DNA from: DT-111 sp965263225 | Lineage (GTDB): Bacteria > Bacteroidota > Bacteroidia > Chitinophagales > Saprospiraceae | Length of the DNA stretch: 64,000 nt | NCBI GenBank assembly: GCA_965263225.1 | Contig: CBDHHG010000001.1 | Span: forward strand, 62,001 to 126,000 | Direction: 5' to 3' | Shown here: piece by piece, positions 9,263-17,329 of the stretch | Position numbering within the stretch: position 1 is the first letter of the stretch | Layout: each line of letters opens with the position of its first letter | Translations under genes and position numbers: made by a program | The notes under the pieces: model-generated | What the model saw: only the letters and a program-made list of their open reading frames with translations | The model's database searches: none | Told to the model about the DNA's origin: nothing

Positions 9263-10777
9263 ATGGACCCACTTGTTTTTGTCATCTTCGGTGCCTCCGG
9301 AGATTTAACGGAGCGAAAACTCGTTCCCGCCATCTTTCAACTCTATCTCAATAAGTCCTTGCCTGACAACTTTGCTGTGCTAGGCGTTAGCCGATCGCAG
9401 TTTTCGGATGAAGCTTTTCGTAAGAAAGTACTGGAAAGTGAGTTATTCAAACCCAACGGGGCAAGTGCGGCAGAAATTGAGGAATTCGGTAAAAAACTGT
9501 TTTATCAAGCGATTGATACAGGTAAAGCCGAGGCATACGGCAAAGTGAAGACTAGATTAGAAGAACTAGATCAAAAACTTAATACAGGTGGCAACTATAT
9601 TTTCTATCTATCGACACCGCCTAGGCTATATGAAACCATACCTGACTACTTGGCTCAGCAAGGACTGAATCAGCAGGAACGTGGCTGGAAGAGGTTGGTC
9701 ATTGAAAAGCCTTTTGGGTATGATCGTAAATCCGCTTTAGATCTGAACAAGAAGTTGCGCGATTATTTTGAAGAAGATCAAATTTATCGCATCGACCACT
9801 ACTTGGGTAAAGAAACGGTACAAAATCTATTGGTAACTCGCTTTTCCAATGGCTTTTTCGAACCGCTTTGGAATCGCAACTATATCCAACACGTAGAGAT
9901 CACCAATGCGGAGAATATCGGCGTAGAAAACCGAGGGGGATATTACGACCATTCCGGAGCACTGCGAGATATGTTCCAAAATCATTTGCTACAGATCGTA
10001 GCTCATATTGCTATGGAACCTCCGATCACCGCAGATGCCAAAGCCATTCGGAACGAAAAAGTAAAATTATTCCAATCGATCCGGCCAATCGTCGGAGACG
10101 ATATCGGGAAATACGCCATCCGAGGACAGTATATCGCTTCCAAGATCAAAGGAGAGCCTATCAATGGCTATAGAGATGAGCAAGGGGTACCCACAGAATC
10201 TAAGACCGAAACCTTCGCGGCCATTAAGTTCTTCATCGACAATTGGCGGTGGGCAGATGTCCCCTTTTATGTTCGGACGGGGAAGCGACTACCTACCAAG
10301 GTTACGGAGGTAGCAATCACCTTCAAATCTCCCCCACAAGCCTTGTTCAATAATGAAGCAGGGCTACAGAATAAAAAGAACAAACTCATCATTCGCATTC
10401 AACCTCACGAGGGGCTCTTGCTGAATTTTGGTATGAAAGTGCCTGGCCAAGGTTTTAGAGTGAAGGATGTTGACATGGATTTCCACTATGCGGAATTAAC
10501 AGATGCTTATGTTCCGGAAGCTTATGAAAGATTACTCCTAGATAGTATTAAAGGAGATCCGACTTTGTATTCAAGAGGAGACTCTGTAGAAGCAGCCTGG
10601 AATTTCGTCGACCCGATACTGGATGCCTGGAAAAACGATCCGGATATCAAGTTATTTGGCTACCCCGCAGGTACTTGGGGCCCGAAAGAGGCAGATCTGT
10701 TAATTGCCGAAAGCGCCATAAACTGGCGTAACCCTTGTAAAAATCTTACAGAATCTGGAGGATTCTGTGAATTATAA
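9263..10777 (+). CDS. zwf: Glucose-6-phosphate 1-dehydrogenase
   Basis: Zwf (EC 1.1.1.49) oxidises glucose-6-phosphate to 6-phosphogluconolactone and is the entry step of the oxidative pentose phosphate pathway. The coenzyme motif GASGDL is at residues 10-15. The active-site signature RIDHYLGKE starts at Arg176, and the catalytic base is His241 in MFQNHLLQ. Length 504 is normal. It is followed by pgl after 132 bases on the same strand and is divergent from gnd, so all three enzymes of the oxidative branch are clustered. Confidence 0.97.
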   Translation: MDPLVFVIFGASGDLTERKLVPAIFQLYLNKSLPDNFAVLGVSRSQFSDEAFRKKVLESELFKPNGASAAEIEEFGKKLFYQAIDTGKAEAYGKVKTRLEELDQKLNTGGNYIFYLSTPPRLYETIPDYLAQQGLNQQERGWKRLVIEKPFGYDRKSALDLNKKLRDYFEEDQIYRIDHYLGKETVQNLLVTRFSNGFFEPLWNRNYIQHVEITNAENIGVENRGGYYDHSGALRDMFQNHLLQIVAHIAMEPPITADAKAIRNEKVKLFQSIRPIVGDDIGKYAIRGQYIASKIKGEPINGYRDEQGVPTESKTETFAAIKFFIDNWRWADVPFYVRTGKRLPTKVTEVAITFKSPPQALFNNEAGLQNKKNKLIIRIQPHEGLLLNFGMKVPGQGFRVKDVDMDFHYAELTDAYVPEAYERLLLDSIKGDPTLYSRGDSVEAAWNFVDPILDAWKNDPDIKLFGYPAGTWGPKEADLLIAESAINWRNPCKNLTESGGFCEL

Positions 10778-10909
10778 ATCCTGCATAGGGCTACAGCTAC
10801 AGTGAATCGTTTATTCAATGAAGTTGTTTGAGAATGTCTGCGGAGTCAAAAAGAGCTTCGTCGTGGCCAGTGAGATATTTTTAAACAAGTTCAATAAAAA
10901 GTAAGGACT

Positions 10910-11632
10910 TTGGACAGTACTACAACGCATATTTACAAGGATAATCCAGCAGTTGCAGCCGCTTTTACAGAATGGCTAGTAGATTGGTTAAATGGGCGCC
11001 AGCGCACCACCCTTGCCCTCTCGGGAGGGAGCACGCCCAAGCTGCTCTTTCAACTCTTGGCAGAAAAATATGCGGATCAAATTGATTGGTCAGGCATTCA
11101 TCTCTTTTGGGGGGATGAACGCTGTGTTCCACCTGATCACGCCGATAGCAACTATGGCATGACCAAGGCCTTACTGCTCGATCACATCAATATCCCCGCA
11201 ACCAATATTCATCGCATAAAAGGAGAAGAAGCCCCCGCGGCAGAGGCGATACGATATGGACAGGAAATCCAATCTGTCGTATCAGCAGTAGATGGCCGAC
11301 CCGCCTTTGATCTAATATTGCTCGGCATGGGAGGCGATGGACATACTGCTTCCATCTTTCCCCATGAGATGCATCTTTTGGAAGATACAGCTATCTGTGG
11401 GGTGGCCACACATCCCGAGTCTGGTCAGCACCGAATCACAATCAACGGCCCCATCATCAATCATGCTTATTTAATCGCCTTTTTGGTAACGGGTGGGGGA
11501 AAGGCTGAAAAAGTGCAAGTCATTTTAGAAAGACGAGCGGATTTCGAGGCATACCCAGCCGCGCATGTGCGGCCAAAGGACGGGATTACACATTGGTTTC
11601 TAGACGAAGCAGCAGCAACTCTACTTTCCTAA
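10910..11632 (+). CDS. pgl: 6-phosphogluconolactonase (TTG start)
   Basis: Pgl (EC 3.1.1.31) hydrolyses 6-phosphogluconolactone to 6-phosphogluconate, the step between Zwf and Gnd. It is a 240-residue NagB-like fold. Signatures are LALSGGSTPKLLFQLLA (about 35-51), FWGDERCVPPDHADSNYGM (about 67-85) and LLGMGGDGHTASIFP (about 137-151). There is an in-frame stop at 10895 and no nearby in-frame ATG, so translation must use the TTG at 10910 or another non-ATG codon. The rare start may lower its expression relative to zwf. Confidence 0.95.
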   Translation: MDSTTTHIYKDNPAVAAAFTEWLVDWLNGRQRTTLALSGGSTPKLLFQLLAEKYADQIDWSGIHLFWGDERCVPPDHADSNYGMTKALLLDHINIPATNIHRIKGEEAPAAEAIRYGQEIQSVVSAVDGRPAFDLILLGMGGDGHTASIFPHEMHLLEDTAICGVATHPESGQHRITINGPIINHAYLIAFLVTGGGKAEKVQVILERRADFEAYPAAHVRPKDGITHWFLDEAAATLLS

Positions 11633-11829
11633 AAAAAATTAACAGGCCGCATTTCGTCCTTTTAATACGTTAGTATGAAGTGTAGATGATTAATCTGTCA
11701 TCTACCAACATTTATAATCTATCCACGAAGGACCTTTATCCTTAGATTGAAGTTCTACTCCAACTATCTACTCATCTTTAATAGCACTATCCTTTCTACA
11801 TTTCTCTAGCAGTTGTCTACGTGAAAAAA

Positions 11830-11853
11830 CGTTCTGATTTGTAAATCCGAACG
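11830..11853. repeat. 24-base imperfect palindrome
   Basis: The arms CGTTC-t-GATTT and AAATC-c-GAACG flank a central GT; only one position in each arm fails to pair. With arms this long and a 2-base centre, it fits an operator for a dimeric regulator better than a terminator, as no T-run follows. Confidence 0.45.
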
Positions 11854-12189
11854 AACAAGCTAGCCTTTTCGCCGAATTTTGAACTTGTAAGTGTAAGCAA
11901 TTAAAGACAAGAAGTTGTCACAAACCGTTTGCTTCGATTGTATGTACACTACCTTAATCGGCAAAGGCTACAAAAGAGCTAGGCCATAAAGTTGGCTAGA
12001 ATTTTTTTGAAATAGTTCTGAATAGTTGTAACCAAGCTTAGAAAAGCATCGTCTAGTTAGGGTATTCACCGAAATCACCCGACTGTATGCAGGTATTAAG
12101 CCGAAGGTTTTAGCAAGGAAACAATCTGCATAAAAGAGTAAGAATTAAATATACCCGACTAAAGAACGTTTCCAAACAATACCTTCTCA

Positions 12190-12222
12190 TGGGGTGAAGT
12201 AGATTCCATTTGCTTCACCCCA
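12190..12222. repeat. Strong hairpin in leader region
   Basis: TGGGGTGAAG (12190-12199) is perfectly complementary to CTTCACCCCA (12213-12222), with a 13-base loop. No U-rich tail follows directly, so it may be a structured leader or a weak terminator for upstream transcription. Confidence 0.5.
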
Positions 12223-12352
12223 CCTTTCTACTAGCGCGATCTTTTCTTTCCTCAGGACACATCTGTTTGAACCAAGTTTTATTCATCCCTGCTTTGAGGG
12301 CTTTTGACACCTCATGGCTGATGTGCTTTGCACGATTAAACCCTACTTAACA

Positions 12353-12442
12353 ATGGAATGGAAAGCTAATATTCTAAGATTGCTTTACGTACTTTTCCTG
12401 TTTTTGACTTATGTGTTTTTGTTTTCGATACCCTACCTCTGA
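12353..12442 (+). CDS. Putative 29-aa membrane micro-ORF / leader peptide
   Basis: An ATG at 12353 opens a 29-codon frame ending in TGA at 12440-12442. After a charged start (MEWKANILR), the remaining 20 residues are almost all Leu, Phe, Val, Tyr and Ile, a typical single transmembrane helix. The stop codon lies within a small stem, CCTACC/GGTAGG (12432-12457), and 35 bases before the ATG of the GAF-domain gene. It could be a leader peptide controlling that gene, a small membrane protein, or chance. No conservation data are available. Confidence 0.3.
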   Translation: MEWKANILRLLYVLFLFLTYVFLFSIPYL

Positions 12443-12477
12443 TATTAAAGGGGTAGGATCAAAGAAAATTAACCAAC

Positions 12478-14871
12478 ATGACCGTAATTAAAGATCCAGC
12501 CCCGAAATCAAGCTTATCTACTTTTCAGGATGACCCAATACGAAATGAAAACATTTTCGGAGACTTCCGATTCCCCTTTACCACTAAATTAAGTTTTGTC
12601 CCCCTGCTAAGGCACTGGGAAGGCTTGGTGAAAAGCCACCAACCTACCCAGGCCTTCATTGCCAAAGAGATCAAAAGACTAATTCCGGAAGCGCCTGCCT
12701 TGCAAAAAGCAGTCAATAATCCAAAGATCCTAGAACGCTATCCTGAGTTGGTCAATTTGATGCTGGCTCCCCTATTTCCAGCAGCACCAGGTGTTGCTTC
12801 TCTTGGTCGTGTATTTAAACCCATGGATATACGCAGTATCTATCGCACCCCTGGATTTGATGCCTTGATTAATAAAAATCCCTATGAGCGCTTTCTACTG
12901 GACAAATGCCCAGAGGAGTGCATCGCCAATAGTATCTATGCCAGCTATTGTCTCGTGCTCAATGCCCACTATGGCTATCAACTGCCAAGCGAAAACAACT
13001 ACAATATATCCGTCCAGTTAACCAATAGTGGCTTAATTCGTCATTACAAATGCGTCAACAATCTGAACTTCATTGACGTAGAAGTGGTCAAGCCTTTGCC
13101 CAAGCTGAAGGATAGTCAAATTCAGGATCTCCTGAGTACCCCGCTAGACTATAAGAAATGGATAAAAGCCATCCCTCCCGATCGTTTCGAATTCCATGGT
13201 ATCATTGCAGATACGATGACGGATATCACGGAGGAGATGTCAATCTCTCAATTGAAAAATCAATTACTCCATAAGAGTGCCTTCGGCGGTCGTCAGCGTA
13301 TCCAGGAATTAGAGCAATCCCTGCGTTCATACTTGGCACTTCCTGACTTGAGATTGGGACTTACAGCTTTGGATGACAGTGGTTCACTTTGCATCGCCTA
13401 TAAATATCAGATAGAGTACCTGCTTTTTGCCAATGAAATGGAAACGGATAATCCGTTTCTGCACGAAGGCTCCATCTACCATAAAGTCTTAAAGCGCAAA
13501 AAGCCTTTGCTCCTGCAAGACATTAGTCAATATGAAGATCCCACTAAAGCAGAGGTAGCCCTAATTAACGATGGCTATCGCAGTGTATTGGCTTATCCTT
13601 TATTAAATAAAGATCAGCAGCTCATCGGCTTGTTAGAAGTTGCCTCCAGTGAGATCAGAGCGATTAATGATCTAACGGCCATGAAGATTGCCGAGATCAT
13701 TCCTCTATTTGAAATGGCCATCCTGCGTAGAAGAGAGGAACTGGACAATCAGATCGAAGCAATTATCAGAGAGAAATATACCTCGCTGCACCCTAGTGTT
13801 GAATGGAAGTTTATTGAAAATGCCTACTACATTTGGCAGGGTAGAATGGAGCAAAAAGAAGAAGGTCTTCCACAAAATATTTCCTTTAAGAAGGTATCTC
13901 CTTTCTACGGCCAGTCCGATATCGTATCCTCAACCACTTTGCGGAACCAGGCCGTCCAAGCGGACCAGGAAGACAATCTTAAAATGGCCCATGCCCTGCT
14001 CGAAGACTGCAGGCAGCACATTCCCCTACCTGTGCTCGATCAATTTCTATTCAAAATAGATCAGCAATTAGCGGGATTAAAACAAGATTTCACCTCTGCC
14101 CGTGAAAGTAAGTTGGTGGAGTTCATCCATATTGAATTGCATCCGCTACTGACGCAATTGGCAGAAGATATCCCGCAGCTAAAGGAACGCATCGGAGCAT
14201 ATTTCAAAGAATTAGATCCGACTTCTGGCGTACTATACAATCGAAGACGTGCCTATGAGAAAAGTGTAGCCATGATCAATGATGCCTTGGTTCGTAGATT
14301 GCAGAAGGAACAGGAGCATGCACAAAAACTCATTCCCCACTATTTCGAAAAGTACAAGACGGACGGCATCGAATTCGATATGTACGCAGGACAAAGTTTG
14401 TTAAGAGCGGGCAACTTTAGCAACCTCCATCTAAAGAATTTACGTATTTGGCAATTGACAGCTCTTTGTAAACTGACGAGAGAGACGGCCATGATCCGCC
14501 CCAAATTGCCTGTACCCCTAGAAACCGCACAGATGATTTTTGTCTATGGCAATGCCATTGACATTCACTTTAGAATGGACGAAAAGCGCTTTGATGTGGA
14601 TGGAGCTTATAACATCAGATACGAAATTATCAAGAAAAGAATTGATAAAGCTTTAATTGCGCAAACCAATGAACGCCTACGATCTCCGGGTACAATTTCC
14701 ATTGTCTATACCAATGACAATGACCGTACGGAGTACTTGGAATATCTACAATTCCTCCGTGCAAAAGGTTGGCTAGAGGGGGAAGTAGAGGACCTAACTT
14801 TGGCTAAACTACAAGGCGTAGAAGGCTTGAGGGCCCTTAGAGTTAAAGTAAATGTGGAACTAGAAGACTAA
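12478..14871 (+). CDS. GAF-domain protein, 797 aa
   Basis: A large soluble protein without a signal peptide. Residues of about 280-410 read as a GAF domain: an N-terminal strand region around ALPDLRLGLTALDDS, then KPLLLQDISQY, YRSVLAYPLLNKDQQLIGLLEVAS and a closing helix. GAF domains bind cyclic nucleotides or other small ligands. The N-terminal 270 residues and the C-terminal half (long helices around 500-610, then a compact C-domain) match nothing I can name. There is no HisKA, GGDEF or DNA-binding domain, so an output is not obvious. The next gene, 56 bases on, encodes a degenerate HD-domain protein; both may be one signalling unit. Confidence 0.75.
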   Translation: MTVIKDPAPKSSLSTFQDDPIRNENIFGDFRFPFTTKLSFVPLLRHWEGLVKSHQPTQAFIAKEIKRLIPEAPALQKAVNNPKILERYPELVNLMLAPLFPAAPGVASLGRVFKPMDIRSIYRTPGFDALINKNPYERFLLDKCPEECIANSIYASYCLVLNAHYGYQLPSENNYNISVQLTNSGLIRHYKCVNNLNFIDVEVVKPLPKLKDSQIQDLLSTPLDYKKWIKAIPPDRFEFHGIIADTMTDITEEMSISQLKNQLLHKSAFGGRQRIQELEQSLRSYLALPDLRLGLTALDDSGSLCIAYKYQIEYLLFANEMETDNPFLHEGSIYHKVLKRKKPLLLQDISQYEDPTKAEVALINDGYRSVLAYPLLNKDQQLIGLLEVASSEIRAINDLTAMKIAEIIPLFEMAILRRREELDNQIEAIIREKYTSLHPSVEWKFIENAYYIWQGRMEQKEEGLPQNISFKKVSPFYGQSDIVSSTTLRNQAVQADQEDNLKMAHALLEDCRQHIPLPVLDQFLFKIDQQLAGLKQDFTSARESKLVEFIHIELHPLLTQLAEDIPQLKERIGAYFKELDPTSGVLYNRRRAYEKSVAMINDALVRRLQKEQEHAQKLIPHYFEKYKTDGIEFDMYAGQSLLRAGNFSNLHLKNLRIWQLTALCKLTRETAMIRPKLPVPLETAQMIFVYGNAIDIHFRMDEKRFDVDGAYNIRYEIIKKRIDKALIAQTNERLRSPGTISIVYTNDNDRTEYLEYLQFLRAKGWLEGEVEDLTLAKLQGVEGLRALRVKVNVELED

Positions 14872-14927
14872 GATTAGTGTAGAACTTACGTAAACCACCT
14901 ATCTATCATACAACAAAACCAGATCCA

Positions 14928-15335
14928 ATGAATTCGCCCATAGTTAATAACACCTTTCAATTCGTTCAATACCTATATCGATCTTATTTGCCTAAAGGTA
15001 TTGATCGATTCGAGTTGGATCAAGCCATGTCTGAGAAGAATTCCTGGGTACGTAAGGGATTGCAGGCAGGCTTATCAGATGCTGAACTGGAGACCTTGGC
15101 ACTCACCGCCCTTTTACATAGAGTTGGGATCATAGAAACTTTTCGTTCCTATTCCAAGGTAAGTCGCACGATAGCCGAAAGGTACTTGAAAGAACAAAAG
15201 TACCCCAGCAAACGTATCTCATCCATTTTACATGCCATATCCGTTGCCAATAAAGGTGGGCAAATGGCACATCAAAGGTTAGAGCAAATCATAGTAAGTA
15301 AAACCAAAGCAGAGGTTGGAGATATTTGGCCCTAA
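14928..15335 (+). CDS. Degenerate HD-domain protein, 135 aa
   Basis: The sequence has the helical layout of small HD phosphohydrolases: GLSDAELETLALTALLHRVG at about 48-67, then a YSKVSRTIAERYLKEQKYPSKRI block, where active relatives have HE..S...a...L...gyp...i. The metal-binding HD is replaced by His64-Arg65, and the later HE pair by Tyr-Ser, so metal-dependent hydrolysis is unlikely. It may act as a ligand-binding or protein-binding module for the adjacent GAF protein. The protein is shorter than usual HD domains and ends soon after the core. Family assignment is by pattern only. Confidence 0.6.
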   Translation: MNSPIVNNTFQFVQYLYRSYLPKGIDRFELDQAMSEKNSWVRKGLQAGLSDAELETLALTALLHRVGIIETFRSYSKVSRTIAERYLKEQKYPSKRISSILHAISVANKGGQMAHQRLEQIIVSKTKAEVGDIWP

Positions 15336-15940
15336 AGGTAAAAACGGGGGGAGTACAGGGGAATCAAAAAGTGCCTCCTGAGCAGAGGCACTACTAATGA
15401 ACAGAATCCCATGAAACGAAATAAACGCCGTTTAATATATTTTTGAAAGTCACCAGGACTTTTCTCATTCATAGTGAAATATAGGATGACAGAAGGTGTT
15501 TGTTTTATTTTTTCGCACTTACTTTAATAACAAGTAATTGATACGAAAAGTTGGATCAAGGTAGCGGATATAACGAAGGTATCGGTAGCAGTAGTGCGGT
15601 GAGTGTTTGTTCTACAATTTGCCCTCGTATAACCATTTTTGTACAAACTATATTGTTTTAGACTTCATAAAATTTCAATAAAATCTTACGACTTGAAAAT
15701 ATCTGAGACTAACCTGGTCTCAAATTCGATGAACAGATCGATCCCTTCAATGAAAGGTCAGTACCACAAGCTTTGAATCACTGATAGCAGGCCATTACTT
15801 AATCAAATCTTGCCTGCCCAATTCTTTTGAAAAAAACGCTCCCATAGATAGTATGACTACATTCCATTGCGCATTTTGGAATGCAGCAGGCCTGTCTTTG
15901 ATTGAAATCGCAATCTATTTATGAATAAAAAACCCAAATT
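15336..15940. other. Intergenic region with several hairpins
   Basis: About 600 bases with no credible ORF. It contains an 8-bp stem hairpin just after the HD-like gene (15370-15392), a weaker stem near 15443-15465 (GAAAGTC/GACTTTTC), and a 7-bp stem CATTCCA/TGGAATG at 15860-15883 upstream of the repeat lipoprotein gene. Confidence 0.5.
15370..15392 (+). terminator. Hairpin after the HD-like gene
   Basis: AGTGCCTC and GAGGCACT form a perfect 8-bp stem with a 7-base loop, 35 bases after the stop codon. It is preceded by AAAAA but not followed by a T-run, so terminator function for the GAF-HD transcript is probable rather than certain. Confidence 0.45.
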
Positions 15941-16435
15941 ATGAAAATGATCTTTCGTATCGCCATCTCAATGGTTCTGCTCTATAGCTTACCCGCCTGT
16001 ACGACGGGCCAGTATGTCGCAGCAGGCCCCACGGTTGAGTCTGGCAATTTCATTCGTAGTGCCAATGCCTCTGGCGCCAAGCTGTACTTTTACAATGAAT
16101 CTCAATTTCGAGCCAGGGTATCTTCCGGAGCCAAAATTTACCATTGGGATGGGAGCAGCCTTCGAGCCGTAACGTCCTCAGGAGCTAAGCTATTTTTCTT
16201 CGATGGTACTTCTTTACGCCACCGAAACAAAACGGGCGCTAAGGTCCTACATTTTGATGGTAATACCATTAGAGCCGTAAACAAGACGGGAGCTAGGCTT
16301 TTCTACATTGACGGTCAGACCCTAAGGGCAAGGGATAAAAGCGGAGCTCGGCTTTTATATTTTGAAGGGGAATTACAACACTGGGCGGTAGTAGCTGCTC
16401 TTCTCCAAGAAAATCTAATTGAGCACCTGAATTGA
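15941..16435 (+). CDS. Lipoprotein of six 18-residue repeats
   Basis: A 164-residue protein with a signal sequence ending in LPAC20, so a lipid-anchored envelope protein. From residue 44 to about 151 it consists of six tandem 18-residue repeats of the form (S/T)GA(K/R)hhhhDGxxhRAxxK, where h is hydrophobic or aromatic; examples are SGAKLFFFDGTSLRHRNK and TGARLFYIDGQTLRARDK. The constant 18-residue period with alternating hydrophobic positions and a DG turn suggests a beta-solenoid or stacked hairpins. A short C-terminal helix follows. I do not recognise the family. Function unknown; a structural or binding role at the cell surface is a guess. Confidence 0.85.
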   Translation: MKMIFRIAISMVLLYSLPACTTGQYVAAGPTVESGNFIRSANASGAKLYFYNESQFRARVSSGAKIYHWDGSSLRAVTSSGAKLFFFDGTSLRHRNKTGAKVLHFDGNTIRAVNKTGARLFYIDGQTLRARDKSGARLLYFEGELQHWAVVAALLQENLIEHLN

Positions 16436-16438
16436 GCC

Positions 16439-16471
16439 TTTACTTTGTGCATGTATTGAGGCACAAGTAAA
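16439..16471 (+). terminator. Terminator-like hairpin
   Basis: TTTACTTTGTGC pairs with GCACAAGTAAA, with one bulged T and a 10-base loop, immediately after the stop codon of the repeat lipoprotein gene. Confidence 0.5.
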
Positions 16472-16537
16472 CGGTTTATCTAGTGAACTGGTTTAAACTT
16501 CTCGTCTGTATAAGATGCCACCCCAATCACTATTATA

Positions 16538-16607
16538 TTGGCGGTTTTATCCAGATCCAAAAGTTTAGATCAGTTCAAACCTATATGGGATAAAAAGACT
16601 CCGCCAA
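16538..16607. repeat. 70-base two-part inverted repeat
   Basis: TTGGCGG (16538-16544) pairs with CCGCCAA (16601-16607), and the adjacent TTTTATCC (16545-16552) pairs with GGATAAAA (16588-16595), leaving a 5-base bulge and a 35-base loop. It could be a structured RNA or a remnant of a small mobile element. Confidence 0.4.
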
Positions 16608-16675
16608 ATACACTCCACTAGTATGCTTAACCATCCTCTCTTCTACGAAATGTATTTAATACGCAGCATTAGGCG

Positions 16676-16846
16676 TTAGGAAGATTTGGCCTTGACCTTT
16701 TTTGCCACGAATTTCCCCACGTAATAACTAATGAGACAAAACATGTAAACGGCATATTCCAAGAATTCATTTAGGTTAAATACAATTAACACCGCCAACA
16801 CCAGAAAAAGGCCTAGAATAAAAGAAACATCATATTTTAATTCCAT
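16676..16846 (-). CDS. Small two-helix membrane protein, 56 aa
   Basis: An ATG complementary to 16844-16846 opens a 56-codon frame that ends in TAA at 16676. The product has two hydrophobic stretches, at about residues 8-24 (FILGLFLVLAVLIVFNL) and 29-45 (LEYAVYMFCLISYYVGK), and a Lys-rich tail (KKVKAKSS) that by the positive-inside rule should be cytoplasmic. It stands alone on the minus strand in an otherwise empty 890-base stretch. No family recognised. The balanced codon composition and the well-formed topology favour a real gene. Confidence 0.5.
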   Translation of the reverse strand: MELKYDVSFILGLFLVLAVLIVFNLNEFLEYAVYMFCLISYYVGKFVAKKVKAKSS

Positions 16847-17329
16847 ATCAAGATATAATTTTAAAGTACTTCTTTATTCACCAGTATGGCAAAACGTGCC
16901 ATCCCAGCATTAATGCGTACGCTACAGTTTAATGCAGATTGTAGAGAGTTAGCAATAAGCCGATCTAGCAAAGCAGATCAATAGCCTTGGCCACACAAGA
17001 TCCACCTATGCCCAAGAGCATTTGGCTTAAAGTCAAAATCTTCACCAACTTGTTTGTAATGTGCTAAATCTATAAAAAGGAATAGAATAGCGCGTTGCTA
17101 AACAAATATGATTACATTTTTATTGAGTTGCAACTATTTAGTACTCATTGCGTGTTTTCCCTTTCCTCACCGACGAGCCAAGAAATGTGAAAGAGATGGC
17201 TGCCCTCTGGTAGAAGTCCCTGTTTGATCTAGCCAATGGAAGTTTCTTCTCCCCGTCACCAGCCTCTACTTCTGCCGGAAAAAGGTGTATATTTAGGTTT
17301 TCTAACCAGCGATTATTACCCTTCAACAC
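16847..17329. other. Intergenic region
   Basis: No supported gene. A minus-strand ORF at 17138-17338 overlaps the next gene and looks spurious. A small hairpin, ATGGCA/TGCCAT, lies at 16886-16902. Confidence 0.4.

Larger units (their letters stand above)
11633..12352. other. Long untranslated region with inverted repeats
   Basis: About 720 bases with no ORF of coding character on either strand. It holds an imperfect 24-base palindrome at 11830-11853 and a strong hairpin at 12190-12222, and leads into a micro-ORF and the GAF-domain gene. It resembles an unusually long 5' region or the remains of a lost gene. Confidence 0.5.
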
